A stretch of 64,000 bases of DNA from Amycolatopsis tolypomycina. GTDB taxonomy: Bacteria; Actinomycetota; Actinomycetes; Mycobacteriales; Pseudonocardiaceae. The translations under genes were made by a program, and so were the position numbers. The stretch lies in contig NZ_FNSO01000004.1 of the NCBI RefSeq assembly GCF_900105945.1, positions 5,084,001 to 5,148,000 on the forward strand, in the 5' to 3' direction. Within the stretch, counting starts at the first letter, position 1. Each line of letters opens with the position of its first letter. This document shows positions 34,192 to 47,527 of the stretch, in pieces. The notes beneath the pieces were generated by a model. It saw only the letters and a program-made list of their open reading frames with translations, did not search any database and was not told the origin of the DNA.

Positions 34192-34360
34192 GACGATTTC
34201 TCCTCGCCTTCGGCAGCACCGCCGGGCAACCCGGCGGGCGTGCGTGATCACGAAGGCTGTCTGCTCAACCGCTGTCAATCATGCCTGCCCGGACGACACG
34301 CCGCCGCGTCAGCACCCCTCGCGCTTCCCGCCGCGCCCGCGAGCAGGCAGGATGGGCGCC

Positions 34361-34744
34361 ATGGGTGAACGGGACGTGACCGGGGACTCACTCGAAGACG
34401 CCGCCAGTTCCGCCGGATCGGTGGCGTTGGAGAACCGGGACGGCGTGGCGGTGCTGCGCGTCGACGGCGCCCTCGACCTCGCGCTCGCCCCGAAACTGCG
34501 CCGATTGGCCGAACGGGCGGGCCGCCTGCGGCCCGCCCTGCTCGTCATCGACCTCACCGGCGTCACCTTCCTGGCCTCGGCGGGCATGGCCGAGCTCGTC
34601 CGGGCGCACCGCGGGCCCGCCGCCGTGGCGCCGCTGCGGGTGGTGGCCACCGGCCGGATCACCCTGCGGCCGCTGGAGCTGACCCGGCTGGTCGACGAGC
34701 TCGCCATCTACCCGTCGCTGTCGGAAGCACTGGCTCCCCGATGA
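34361..34744 (+). CDS. STAS-domain anti-anti-sigma factor (first gene of the operon)
   Basis: 127 residues from ATG 34361. STAS domain with [23 protein letters not shown] and [24 protein letters not shown]; Ser in LASAG is the likely phosphosite. Its sequence is related to the divergent STAS protein at 33808 (same [18 protein letters not shown]-type tail), suggesting duplication. The TGA overlaps the next ATG (ATGA), so it is coupled to the GAF-PP2C gene and is predicted to be its substrate. Confidence 0.88.
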   Translation: MGERDVTGDSLEDAASSAGSVALENRDGVAVLRVDGALDLALAPKLRRLAERAGRLRPALLVIDLTGVTFLASAGMAELVRAHRGPAAVAPLRVVATGRITLRPLELTRLVDELAIYPSLSEALAPR

Positions 34745-36324
34745 CGTCCCCGCCGGAGTTCGACGCCGTCCTCGCCGCCGTGCGCGGGACTTTCGTCGAC
34801 GGCGCCGGGATTCCGGCGGCCACGGAGGTCCGGCCGCTCGGCCCGGCCGAGGTGCGGGCGACGCTCGGCGACCACGTCGCGGTCGCCGTGACCGACCCCG
34901 CGGTGCTCGCGGAACTGGTGCCCGGCAAGGAGATCACCCGCGCGATCGCCGTCGCGGCCGACGGCGGCGAGCGCGGCACTTTGGTCTATACCACCGAGAA
35001 GGTCGCCGCGCTGCCCGTGGACGTCGCCGCCGCCATCGACGCCGCCACCGCCGGCCTGGCCGCCACCGTCCGGCGGCTGCGCGGCGAAGCCGTCGTCCTG
35101 GACGCGCTGCACTCCACCGGCCGCGAGCTGACCGCGCAGCTCGACATCGACCGGATCGTGCAGGACGCGACCGACGCGGCCACGGAAGCGACCGGCGCCG
35201 GCTTCGGCGCGTTCTTCTACAACCTCGTCGACGAGTTCGGCGAGTCGTACACGCTGTATACGATCTCGGGTGTCCCGCGCGAGGCGTTCGCCGCGTTCCC
35301 GATGCCGCGCAACACCGAGGTGTTCGCGCCGACCTTCGACGGCGCCGGCACCGTCCGCAGCCCCGACATCACGAAGGACCACCGGTTCGGGAAGAACGCG
35401 CCGCACCACGGGATGCCGGAAGGGCACCTGCCGGTGTGCAGCTACCTGGCCGTCCCGGTGCTCAGCCCGACCTCCGGCGAGGTGCTGGGCGGGTTCTTCT
35501 TCGGCCACCCCGAACCGGACCGGTTCACCGCGCGGCACGAGTACCTGGCCGAGGGCATCGCCGCCTACTCGGCCATCGCGCTGGACAACGCCCGGCTCTA
35601 CGAACGCGAACGCACCCTCGCCTCGGAGCTGTCCCGCAGCATGCTGCCGGTCGCCCCGCCCACCCCGGGCCTCGACGTGTTCACCCGGTACCTGCCCGCG
35701 GCCACCGGGAGCAAGGTCGGCGGCGACTGGTTCGACGTGATCCGGCTGCCCTCGGGCGCCACCGCGTTCGTCATCGGGGACGTCGTCGGCCACGGCGTCA
35801 CCGCCGCGACCGTGATGGGCCAGGTCCGGACGGCCATCCGCAGCTACGCCCTGCTGGAGCTGCCGCCGTCGGAGGTCCTGCGCAACGTCTCCGAGCTGGC
35901 CGTCGGGCTGTTCGGCGAGAGCTTCGTGACCTGCTTCTACGCGGTCCACCGGCCGGCCGACGGGACGCTCGCCTACGCGAACGCCGGCCACCTGCCGGCC
36001 ATCCTGATCCGGCCGGGCGAGCCGCCCGAGCAGATCGGCGAGGCGCTGGCCCAGCCGCTGGGCGTCGGCTCGGTCTTCCCGCAGCGCACCGCGGGCTTCC
36101 CGGTGGGCGCGGACCTGGTCCTCTACACCGACGGGCTCGTCGAAAGCCGCACCCGCGACCTCACCCTGGGCGTCGAATGGCTCCTGGCGGGTATCCCGGG
36201 GCTGCTGACCGCGACCGACCTCGAGACGGCGTGGGACAAGCTCGTCGACGAACTGACGCGCGGCCGGCACGACGACGACATCGCCGTGATCCACGTGCGC
36301 CACCGCGGAGAGGACGCCCCATGA
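34741..36324 (+). CDS. GAF-PP2C (RsbU-type) phosphatase with N-terminal extension
   Basis: 527 residues. An unassigned alpha/beta N-terminal region (1-110) is followed by a GAF domain (about 115-290: [53 protein letters not shown]) and a PP2C domain (about 310-525) with [24 protein letters not shown] and [10 protein letters not shown] and a terminal [10 protein letters not shown]. Metal-binding Asp residues look intact. It overlaps genes on both sides by 4 bases (ATGA twice), implying fixed ratios of STAS, phosphatase and kinase. It would dephosphorylate the upstream STAS protein when its GAF ligand is bound (inference). Confidence 0.88.
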   Translation: MTSPPEFDAVLAAVRGTFVDGAGIPAATEVRPLGPAEVRATLGDHVAVAVTDPAVLAELVPGKEITRAIAVAADGGERGTLVYTTEKVAALPVDVAAAIDAATAGLAATVRRLRGEAVVLDALHSTGRELTAQLDIDRIVQDATDAATEATGAGFGAFFYNLVDEFGESYTLYTISGVPREAFAAFPMPRNTEVFAPTFDGAGTVRSPDITKDHRFGKNAPHHGMPEGHLPVCSYLAVPVLSPTSGEVLGGFFFGHPEPDRFTARHEYLAEGIAAYSAIALDNARLYERERTLASELSRSMLPVAPPTPGLDVFTRYLPAATGSKVGGDWFDVIRLPSGATAFVIGDVVGHGVTAATVMGQVRTAIRSYALLELPPSEVLRNVSELAVGLFGESFVTCFYAVHRPADGTLAYANAGHLPAILIRPGEPPEQIGEALAQPLGVGSVFPQRTAGFPVGADLVLYTDGLVESRTRDLTLGVEWLLAGIPGLLTATDLETAWDKLVDELTRGRHDDDIAVIHVRHRGEDAP

Positions 36325-36746
36325 CGGACTCGCACCCGCCGGGCGCGCCCGCTCCCCCGGCCTCGTTCCACCGGCGCACGGCCGCGGTGGCCGGCCGGCT
36401 GCCGGAACTGCGGGAAGCGCTGGCCCGGTGGCTGGCCGCGCTCGGCCTGGATCTCGAACGACGGGAGGACATCGTCCTCGCGGGCTACGAGGCGATGGCC
36501 AACTCGGCCGAGCACGCCTACCCCGGCGGGGCGGAGGGTCCGATCGACGTCCGGGCCGAAGCGCTGCCCGGGCGGGTGATCGTGACGGTCACCGACTACG
36601 GCACCTGGCGGCCCCCGGCGGCCTCGAACGGGCTGCGCGGCCGCGGCCTGCTGCTCATCGACACCCTCGCCGACCACTGCGCGCAGGTGCACCGCGACGA
36701 CGGCACCACCGTCACCATGACGTGGCTGACTCACCCGGGCGCGTGA
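36321..36746 (+). CDS. RsbW-type anti-sigma serine kinase
   Basis: 141 residues from ATG 36321. GHKL ATPase: [24 protein letters not shown] holds the N-box, [14 protein letters not shown] stands where the D-x-G-x-G box is expected (here D-Y-G-T-W), and [15 protein letters not shown] is the lid. The same D-x-G-x-W variant occurs in the RsbW domain of the downstream fusion protein (TDRGHWKQPP) and in the protein at 42194 (ADQGRWATLA), so these three kinases form one subfamily. Last gene before the hybrid kinase (70-base gap). Confidence 0.86.
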   Translation: MTDSHPPGAPAPPASFHRRTAAVAGRLPELREALARWLAALGLDLERREDIVLAGYEAMANSAEHAYPGGAEGPIDVRAEALPGRVIVTVTDYGTWRPPAASNGLRGRGLLLIDTLADHCAQVHRDDGTTVTMTWLTHPGA

Positions 36747-36816
36747 AGCTCGCGCGCCCGGCGGGGCCGTGCCCGGTCGAGTAGGCTCGGCCGGGGCCGC
36801 GTGAACCTGGAGTGTG

Positions 36817-40913
<4,097 letters not shown>

Positions 40914-40917
<4 letters not shown>

Positions 40918-41216
40918 CGACGGCACTCACGCTGGTCAGCGGCCCGGGCGACGACGGCGCCCGGGTCCTGTCCGTCACGGGTGAAATCGACATGAGCAAC
41001 GCCGCCGAGTTCGGCGCCGCGCTGGACCGCGAGCTGGCGGCGGGCCCCGCCGTCACCGTGGACCTCACCGGGGTGGCCTACCTCGACAGCGCGGGCGTCG
41101 CGGTGCTGTTCGACCGCGCGGGCGAACGCGACCTGCGGCTGGTCGCGCCCCGGCTGCTCGAGCGGGTCCTGCGGGTGTCCGGGCTCACCCAGGTCACGAA
41201 GGTCGTGATCCGCTGA
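40914..41216 (+). CDS. STAS-domain anti-anti-sigma factor (last gene of the operon)
   Basis: 100 residues from GTG 40914, overlapping the TGA of the fusion gene (GTGA). A minimal STAS domain: VLSVTGEIDMSNAAEFGAALDREL and AVTVDLTGVAYLDSAGVAVLFDRA; the Ser in LDSAG is the classical RsbV/SpoIIAA phosphosite. Being translationally coupled to the fusion protein, it is the best candidate for the substrate of both its PP2C and RsbW domains. A SigB-like promoter begins four bases after its stop. Confidence 0.9.
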
Positions 41217-41219
41217 ACG

Positions 41220-41243
41220 GTTGACCCGGGGTACACCGGGTAA
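41220..41243 (+). promoter_or_regulatory. SigB/SigF-type promoter, GTT-N15-GGGTAA
   Basis: GGTT at 41219-41222, a 15-base spacer, and GGGTAA at 41238-41243 fit the general-stress sigma consensus (GTTT-N14 to 16-GGGTAT) of actinobacteria. It would transcribe the GAF-ANTAR gene with a leader of about 200 bases. The leader contains a stem GTGGGTT (41269-41275) with AACCCAC (41311-41317). Confidence 0.5.
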
Positions 41244-41457
41244 GCGGGCCGCAGCGACGGTGCGTCGGGTGGGTTGTGCTGCCGTCCGTCGCCAGGTGGC
41301 CCCGGCGCCCAACCCACGACGTTCAACAGCGAGCGCCGGGCCGGAGCCACCGCCCTGGTGTTGCGGAAGACGCCCTGGACGCGAGTAAGGTTTTGCCGTT
41401 CCGTTGAAGCAGCAGCGGTTCGGCACGAGCCGCAGCGTCCGGGACGGAGATGACCGA

Positions 41458-42186
41458 GTGACCGGTGAGCCGATCCTGCCCGAGCACCTCGACGAGCTGA
41501 CCGCCGCGATGGCGGACCTCACGGGTGCCCTGGAGACCGAACCAGCCGAAGCGGAGATCCTCGACGCCGTCTGCGCCGAAGCCGTCCGGGCCGTGCCGGG
41601 CGCCGACATGGCGAGCATCACGGCGATCCGCGACGGCGAGCCGACGACGGCGGCCTGCACGGACGAGCGCGCCGTCGAGATCGACCGGGCCCAGTACGCG
41701 GCGGGCGCCGGTCCTTGCCTGGAGGCCGCGCGGACCGGCGAGATCGTCCGGGTGCCGCTGGCGACGGCCGGGGCGGCCTGGCCCGAATTCACCGCCCGCG
41801 CCCAGGAACTCGGCGTCGGCAGCTACCTGGCCGCGCCGCTGCGCGTCGACGGCCACCTGTCCGGCGCGCTGAACCTCTTCGGCTACGGCGACCACGGCTT
41901 CGCGGAAACCGATTCGCAGCTGCTGAAGCTGTACACCACGGTCGTCTCGTTCGGGCTGCGCACCACGCGGCGCTACCACCAGGCCCGGCAGCGCACCGTC
42001 GAACTCGAGACGGCGATGCGGTCGCGGGCGGTGATCGAGCAGGCCAAGGGCATCCTGATGGCGGTGCACCGGATCAGCGCCGACGACGCCATGAAGAAGC
42101 TGGTCACGGAATCGCAGCGGACCAACGTGAAGCTGCGGGACGTCGCGACCCGGTTCGTCGAGGAGCTGTCCTCGACGAGGCCCTGA
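41458..42186 (+). CDS. GAF-ANTAR RNA-binding antiterminator
   Basis: 242 residues from GTG 41458 (GGAG upstream). Residues about 15-165 form a GAF domain (ADMASITAIRDGEPTTAACTDERAVEIDRAQY, PLRVDGHLSGALNLFGY), and residues about 178-238 the ANTAR three-helix domain (AMRSRAVIEQAKGILMAVHRISADDAMKKLVTESQRTNVKLRDVA) that binds paired RNA hairpins and prevents termination. This is the common actinobacterial type regulated by small molecules. It follows the partner-switching operon and a stress-type promoter, so it may add an RNA-level arm to the same response (inference). Confidence 0.88.
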   Translation: MTGEPILPEHLDELTAAMADLTGALETEPAEAEILDAVCAEAVRAVPGADMASITAIRDGEPTTAACTDERAVEIDRAQYAAGAGPCLEAARTGEIVRVPLATAGAAWPEFTARAQELGVGSYLAAPLRVDGHLSGALNLFGYGDHGFAETDSQLLKLYTTVVSFGLRTTRRYHQARQRTVELETAMRSRAVIEQAKGILMAVHRISADDAMKKLVTESQRTNVKLRDVATRFVEELSSTRP

Positions 42187-42193
42187 GGACCGC

Positions 42194-42673
42194 TCAGGCG
42201 GTGTGGCGGGCCGGGAACGGCCAGGTGAGCGTGATGACCGTGCCGCCGTCGGTCGAGCGGAGGTCGAGGCCGTCGACGAGGGCCTGGATCAGGCGCAGCC
42301 CGCGGCCGCCGTCGGCGCGCTCGGCCAGCGTCGCCCAGCGGCCCTGGTCGGCGACCGTGACGATCAGCACCTCCTGGTCGATCCGGGCGCGGACGTCGAT
42401 CAGCCCCGGCCGGCCGTGGTAGGCGTGGTCGAGCACGTTGGCCATCGCTTCCCAGCAGGCCAGCACGACGTCGTCGGCCTGCCGCCCGACCTCGTCACCG
42501 GCACGCCGCCGCAACCAGGACACCAGGTGCCGGCGCAGGCTCGGCAGCGTCCGTGGCGAAATCGTGCCGCGGTACCGCCATCCGTCCGATCCCAGCTCTT
42601 CCACGTTCACCTCCTCGGGGGACATCAGGTTTGCTACCCACGGGTTCGGATTCTCAATCACCGGTAATGACAT
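42194..42673 (-). CDS. RsbW-type anti-sigma kinase
   Basis: 159 residues from ATG 42673; a later ATG at 42625 is also possible because neither has a strong ribosome site. GHKL domain: ADDVVLACWEAMANVLDHAYHG (N-box), VLIVTVADQGRWATLAERADGGRGLRLIQALVDGLDL (D-x-G box and lid). It shares the D-x-G-x-W variant with the kinases of the neighbouring operon. It converges on the GAF-ANTAR gene with an 8-base gap and is divergent from the glucodextranase gene. Confidence 0.82.
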   Translation of the reverse strand: MSLPVIENPNPWVANLMSPEEVNVEELGSDGWRYRGTISPRTLPSLRRHLVSWLRRRAGDEVGRQADDVVLACWEAMANVLDHAYHGRPGLIDVRARIDQEVLIVTVADQGRWATLAERADGGRGLRLIQALVDGLDLRSTDGGTVITLTWPFPARHTA

Positions 42674-42728
42674 CCCTGGCGCCGTTCGGACCTGGTGCAC
42701 CCCCGGGCGGCCGTGATCGGATGGGCGG

Positions 42729-45700
42729 ATGATTCGGTCGACGTCGTCCGTGGTGCTGTGCGCGGTGCTCGCCGCGACCCTCCTGCCCGCTCCTTCGGCT
42801 GCCGCGGCGCCGGCACCGGGGCCGGGCGCCGTCTCGCACTTCGGCCTGGCCCGCAAGGACTGCCTGGGCACCGCCCGGAACACCACCAGCAAGGCGTGGT
42901 TCACCGTGGCGGACGGCGTGCTGTCCGACGTCTACGCGCCGGTGATCGACAACACGAACGTCGAGACGCTGCAGTTCGCCGTCACGGACGGCCGCAGCTT
43001 CACCGACCTGCAGGCGCGGGACATGACCTACACGGTCCGCACGAGCGCGGGCGGGATGGCCTGCGAGGTGACGTCGACCGCGCGCAGCGGCAAGTACCGG
43101 CTGGTCACCGAGTACCTGGCCGACCCGGCCCGGACCGGCGTGCTCATCCGCACCCGGCTGGAACCGCTGAAGGACTCCGGCCGTGACTTGAAGGTGTACG
43201 TGCGGTTCGACGCGAGCGTCAACGGCAACGGCGGGGGCGGCCCGGCCAACGGCGGCGGCGACACGGCCACCGTCGACGCGGCGACGTCGGCGCTGGTCAG
43301 CAGCGACAGCAACACGGTGTCGAGCGCGCCGGCCCGCGACTACGGCACCCCGCTGGCCGCCGCGCTGCGCGCCGACCGCCGGTTCCTGGCCACCGGCAGC
43401 GGCTTCGTGGGCACGCCGGGCGACGGGCTGGCCCAGCTGGACCGCGACCACCGGCTCACCGACACGACGCCGACGGCGGTGAACGGCAACGTCGTCCAGA
43501 CCGCGCAGCTGGACCTCCAGCCGCGCCGGCCCGCGGTACTGGCGCTCGGGTTCGGCGCGGACGCGCGGGCCGCCGTCGCCACGGCCGGCGCGAGCCTGCG
43601 CACGCCGTTCGAGGTGAGCCACCGCCAGTACGCGCGCGAGTGGCGTGACTACGACAACGGGCTGATCCCGGTGCGGGGCAAGGACTCGGACGCGTACTAC
43701 CAGTCGGTCAACGTGCTCAAGGCCAGTGAGGACAAGACGTTCCCGGGCGCGGTCGTCGCCTCACTCGGCAGCCCGTGGGGCCAGGCGGTCTCGGCGGGTG
43801 ACGCACCCGGCGGCAAGCCGGTCTACTTCGGCTCCTACCGCGAGATCTTCGCCCGCGACCTCTACGAAAGCTTCTCCGGCCTGCTGGCCGCCGGCGACCG
43901 CGAGACAGCACGGGCGAGCGTCCGCTGGCTGTTCACCCGTCAGCAGCAGCCGGACGGCCGCTTCCCACGGAACTCGCTGCTCAACGGCAAGAAGGCCCCC
44001 GACTCCGGCGGTGACCAGCTCGACGAGAGCGCGTACCCGATCCTGATGGCGCTGCAGGCCGGCCTGGACCGCGACCGCGCGCTCTACACCGGCCACATCC
44101 GGGCGGCCGCGGACTTCGTCGTCGCGCACGGGCCCGCGTTCGGCTCGGAGCGCTGGGAGGAACAGGGCGGCTACTCCCCCTCGACGATCGCCGCGGAGAT
44201 CGCCGGGCTCGTCGCCGCGGGCGTGACCGCGGACCGCAACGGCGACCGGGCGCGCGCGAACATCTACCGCGCCACCGCCGACCACTTCCAGCGCAGCATC
44301 AAGGGCTGGACGGTGACGCAGAACGGGCCGTACGGCGGCCGGTACTTCCTTCGGCTGACCAAGAACGGCGACCCGAACTCCGAGTGGTTCTACAACCTGG
44401 GCAACGGCTCGGTCGACGCCGACCAGCGCGCGGTCGTCGACGCCGGGTTCCTCGAGCTGACCCGCCTGGGCGTGCTGCCCGCGAACGACCCGGACGTCGC
44501 CGCGTCGCTCGCCGTGGTCGATCGCGTGATCAAGCGGGACACCCCTGCCGGGCCGGGCTGGTACCGCTACGGCACCTCGGCACCGGGCAGCGAGGACGGC
44601 TACGGCGACTGCTACGAACCGGACCCGACTAACTGCGGTCCCACGGGCGCGCCGTGGCCGTCGACGAACAGCGGGTCCGGGCACCTGTGGCCGGTGCTCG
44701 CCGGCGAACGCGGCGAGCAGGCGGTGCAGACGGGCGACCGGGCCGGCGCGGCGGCGCTGCTGCGCGCGATGCGGGCCCAGACGAACGGCACCGGCCTGAT
44801 CCCGGAGCAGATCTGGGAGAACCCGGCGCTGCCGGCGTCGCCGTACGGGTCGGACCCGAAGACGGCGTCGATCGGCTTCACCCCGGGTCAGTCGGTGGGC
44901 TCGGTGGCGCCGCTGAGCTGGGCGCAGGCGCAGTCGGTCCGGCTGGCCCGTGCCCTGGACGACGGACGGCTGCCCGAGCAGCCCGCCGAGGTCCGTGCGC
45001 GGTACGCCGCCGCCCCGCCTGCCCTGGCGGTCACGCTCGACGCGCCCGCGTCGGTGTCCACGACGACCGCCGAGGTCACCGGCACCGCGCCCGCCGGCAG
45101 CCGGGTCGACATCGCGGTCTCGGCCACCGACGCGGGCACGACCACGGTGCTGTCGACGCGGGCGTCGGCGGCGGGGACGTTCGGCGCCACCGTCCCGACG
45201 CCGTTGGGCGCGAACGTCGTCACCGCGGCCGCGACCGGCACGGGAACCGGGTACGCGCAGAAGACGATCAGCTCGGACTTCGTCACGGGCACGGTCCTGC
45301 TGGACACGACCGACCCGGACGGCGACGACAACGGCCCGGGCACGTACACGTACCCGACGGCGGGCGACTTCCACGCGGGCGCGTTCGACCTGCAGCGCTT
45401 CCAGCTCATCGACTCCGGCACCACCCTGGTCTTCCGGGCGCAGGTCCGCGACCTGTCGCCGACCTTCGGCTCCCCGCTGGGTGCCCAGCTGCTGACGGTC
45501 TACGGCCACGACCCGGCCGCGACGGCGACCTCGACGGCGGCGCCGTTCCCGAGCCGCGCGTACACGATCGCGCCGCAGGACGCGTGGAGCCGGCGCATCG
45601 AGGTCCAGGGCTTCGCCGAGCCGGCGCTGGTCGACGCTTCGGGAGCTTCGCTGGCAACGCCGTCCGTGCAGGCGTCGCAGGCAACGCGGTACATCACGGT

Positions 45701-45989
45701 CAGCGTGCCCAAGGCCGCGTTCGGGACGCCGGGGCCGGGCTGGACGTTCGCCGTGGTGCTGACGGGCCAGGACGGCAACTCGCCGGACCAGGCCCGCCCG
45801 TTCACGCCGACGGCGGGCCAGTACACGTTCGGCCTCTGCGCGGCGGGCGGGACGGCCCCGATCTGCACGGCGGACCCGGCCACCGCCCCGAAGGCGTTCG
45901 ACGTGCTGACTCCGTCCGGAGTGGACCAGAAGCTGGAGCTGGACCCGACGCTCGGACCGGTTCGGGTGCGCGGGGTGCCCCTGGGCTGA
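42729..45989 (+). CDS. Secreted GH15 glucodextranase/glucoamylase-like enzyme
   Basis: 1086 residues, signal peptide to about residue 26. The order matches bacterial glucodextranase: N domain (about 30-280, beta-sandwich, SHFGLARKDCLGTARN), GH15 alpha/alpha barrel (about 290-690), an Ig-like B domain (about 695-800) and a C-terminal DOMON-like binding domain (about 810-1086). GH15 motifs: YREIFARDLYESFSGLLAAGD, QPDGRFPRNSLLNG, QLDESAYPILMAL, RWEEQGGYSPSTIAAEIAGL (catalytic acid) and LIPEQIWEN (catalytic base). It releases glucose from the non-reducing end of alpha-glucans or dextran outside the cell. Monocistronic, divergent from the RsbW gene by 55 bases. The exact linkage preference is not determined. 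Confidence 0.85.
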   Translation: MIRSTSSVVLCAVLAATLLPAPSAAAAPAPGPGAVSHFGLARKDCLGTARNTTSKAWFTVADGVLSDVYAPVIDNTNVETLQFAVTDGRSFTDLQARDMTYTVRTSAGGMACEVTSTARSGKYRLVTEYLADPARTGVLIRTRLEPLKDSGRDLKVYVRFDASVNGNGGGGPANGGGDTATVDAATSALVSSDSNTVSSAPARDYGTPLAAALRADRRFLATGSGFVGTPGDGLAQLDRDHRLTDTTPTAVNGNVVQTAQLDLQPRRPAVLALGFGADARAAVATAGASLRTPFEVSHRQYAREWRDYDNGLIPVRGKDSDAYYQSVNVLKASEDKTFPGAVVASLGSPWGQAVSAGDAPGGKPVYFGSYREIFARDLYESFSGLLAAGDRETARASVRWLFTRQQQPDGRFPRNSLLNGKKAPDSGGDQLDESAYPILMALQAGLDRDRALYTGHIRAAADFVVAHGPAFGSERWEEQGGYSPSTIAAEIAGLVAAGVTADRNGDRARANIYRATADHFQRSIKGWTVTQNGPYGGRYFLRLTKNGDPNSEWFYNLGNGSVDADQRAVVDAGFLELTRLGVLPANDPDVAASLAVVDRVIKRDTPAGPGWYRYGTSAPGSEDGYGDCYEPDPTNCGPTGAPWPSTNSGSGHLWPVLAGERGEQAVQTGDRAGAAALLRAMRAQTNGTGLIPEQIWENPALPASPYGSDPKTASIGFTPGQSVGSVAPLSWAQAQSVRLARALDDGRLPEQPAEVRARYAAAPPALAVTLDAPASVSTTTAEVTGTAPAGSRVDIAVSATDAGTTTVLSTRASAAGTFGATVPTPLGANVVTAAATGTGTGYAQKTISSDFVTGTVLLDTTDPDGDDNGPGTYTYPTAGDFHAGAFDLQRFQLIDSGTTLVFRAQVRDLSPTFGSPLGAQLLTVYGHDPAATATSTAAPFPSRAYTIAPQDAWSRRIEVQGFAEPALVDASGASLATPSVQASQATRYITVSVPKAAFGTPGPGWTFAVVLTGQDGNSPDQARPFTPTAGQYTFGLCAAGGTAPICTADPATAPKAFDVLTPSGVDQKLELDPTLGPVRVRGVPLG

Positions 45990-46002
45990 CACCCTGGAGG
46001 CC

Positions 46003-46572
46003 ATGATCGACGAGTTCGCGAAGCAGTATCTGCACGGCGACCTGCGCGAGGTCCGCGAGGAAATGGTCGGGAAGCTGGACGGCCTCGGCGAGTACGACAT
46101 CCGCCGTCCGCTGACGGCCACCGGCACCAACCTGCTCGGCCTGGTCAAGCACCTGACGCTGACCGAGGCCCGGTACTTCGGCGAGATCTTCGGCCGCCCG
46201 TACCCCGAGCCGCTGCTCCGCTGGGACGACCTCTCGGTGCGCGGCACGGACATGTGGGCGACCGAGCACGAGACCCGCGAGGACATCGTCGCGGCCTACC
46301 GGCGGGCGTGGGAGCACGCCGACGCGACGATCACCGAGCTGGCGGTGGACGCACCGGGCCACGTGCCCTGGTGGCCGCGTCCGGACGTGAAGCTGTTCAA
46401 CATCCTGGTCCACGTCCTGACCGAGACGAACCGCCACGCGGGGCACGCCGACATCCTGCGCGAGCAGCTCGACGGCGCCGTGGCCACCGATGGTCACCGC
46501 GACGCGGAGTTCTGGGCGGTGCGACGCGCGGCGGTCGAGCGCGCGGCGAAGGCCGTGGCGGATCCACAGTAG
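46003..46572 (+). CDS. DinB/DUF664 (mycothiol-transferase-like) protein
   Basis: 189 residues from ATG 46003, with GGAGG ahead. A four-helix DinB fold: GTNLLGLVKHLTLTEARYFGEIFGRP contains the first metal-binding His, and HVLTETNRHAGHADILREQLDG the H-x-x-x-H pair. In actinobacteria this group covers mycothiol-dependent S-transferases and related detoxification enzymes. Thirteen bases after the glucodextranase gene, probably same transcript or its own promoter. Substrate unknown. Confidence 0.8.
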   Translation: MIDEFAKQYLHGDLREVREEMVGKLDGLGEYDIRRPLTATGTNLLGLVKHLTLTEARYFGEIFGRPYPEPLLRWDDLSVRGTDMWATEHETREDIVAAYRRAWEHADATITELAVDAPGHVPWWPRPDVKLFNILVHVLTETNRHAGHADILREQLDGAVATDGHRDAEFWAVRRAAVERAAKAVADPQ

Positions 46573-46706
46573 ACATCCGCCGTGGGTGTCCGAGGGCAGC
46601 TTCGGGGAGACAACCAGGCACATTCCCGGCTCTCGCCGAACCGCCGCCTCGCGTGCGCTAACCTGCCGCTCAGGGGAGCGGACCACCACGTCGAGGAGTC
46701 GATTTC

Positions 46707-47219
46707 GTGCAACCGAACCTGGGGCCAGGCGAAGACTTCCAGCTCCTGCTCGAACGGCAGGTCCGGGAGATGCAGTCGAAGGCCGCGGCGCTGAACGAGG
46801 CCATCTCGGCGGCCGGGGCGACGGTCCGCACCCGCGACGGCTCGGTCACGGTGACGCTCGCCCCGAACGGCGCGCTCACGAACCTCGAGCTCGGGCACCG
46901 GGCGTGCGAGCTGGGCCCGGCGCGGCTGACCGCGGCGATCATGGGCGCGGTGCGCGACGCGCAGCGGCAGACCGCCCGCGCCGTCGCGGATTCCTTCGCG
47001 ACCATCAACGGCGACGGCGAGTCGACCGAAATGGTCCGGTCCTTCCTGCCGCCGGACCCGCCGCCGGACGGGGACTTCGCGGCCCCGGAGAGCGCCGAGC
47101 CCACGCCGCCGCCTCCGTCCACCCGGCCCGCGCCGCCCGCTCCCCCGGCGCCGCCGTCCGCGCCGCGCCGCCGTCCGGTGGCCGACGACCGGCCCGACGA
47201 CGAATCGAACCCCTGGTGA
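46707..47219 (+). CDS. YbaB/EbfC-family protein with Pro-rich tail (ESX-linked type)
   Basis: 170 residues from GTG 46707 (GAGGAG upstream). Residues about 10-100 are a YbaB/EbfC-like domain (LLLERQVREMQSKAAALNEAISA, GSVTVTLAPNGALTNLELG); the tail is Pro-rich (PPPSTRPAPPAPPAPPSAP). In actinobacteria YbaB-domain proteins of this kind often sit next to EspC-like and WXG100-type secreted proteins, where they may act as chaperones rather than nucleoid proteins (inference). The TGA overlaps the next GTG (GTGA). Confidence 0.8.
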   Translation: MQPNLGPGEDFQLLLERQVREMQSKAAALNEAISAAGATVRTRDGSVTVTLAPNGALTNLELGHRACELGPARLTAAIMGAVRDAQRQTARAVADSFATINGDGESTEMVRSFLPPDPPPDGDFAAPESAEPTPPPPSTRPAPPAPPAPPSAPRRRPVADDRPDDESNPW

Positions 47220-47527
47220 GCGGCGGCTTCCGCGTCTCTTCGGAGCCGCTGGCGAACTTCGGCAAGCACCTCGACGAGCTGCAGAAGAACCTGCAGAGCA
47301 CCGCGGACCTCGTCGGCGGCATGGTCTGCGACCCCGGCATGTTCGGCATCAACCCGGCGTGCCAGCTGATGGCCGCCGGCGCGAGCACCTGGACGGACAA
47401 GGCGCACCACCAGTTCGGGGAGTACGCCAAGACCGTCGGCGACCTCGCCGACAAGGTCGCGGAGGCCGCGAAGCGTTACCAGTCGGGCGAGGAAGACGCC
47501 GTGAACTCGATCGTGAGGTTCGAATAG
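47216..47527 (+). CDS. EspC/WXG100-like small secreted protein
   Basis: 103 residues from GTG 47216, coupled to the YbaB gene. All helical: FRVSSEPLANFGKHLDELQKNLQSTADLVGGM, then TWTDKAHHQFGEYAKTVGDLADKVAEAAKRYQSGEEDAVN. This is the DUF2580/EspC-type arrangement of ESX substrates; the tail carries Y-Q-S-G-E-E-D, a Y-x-x-x-D/E type VII secretion signal. Its TAG shares one base with the next GTG. It would act as the secretion partner of the following large protein (inference). Confidence 0.75.
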   Translation: MSGGFRVSSEPLANFGKHLDELQKNLQSTADLVGGMVCDPGMFGINPACQLMAAGASTWTDKAHHQFGEYAKTVGDLADKVAEAAKRYQSGEEDAVNSIVRFE

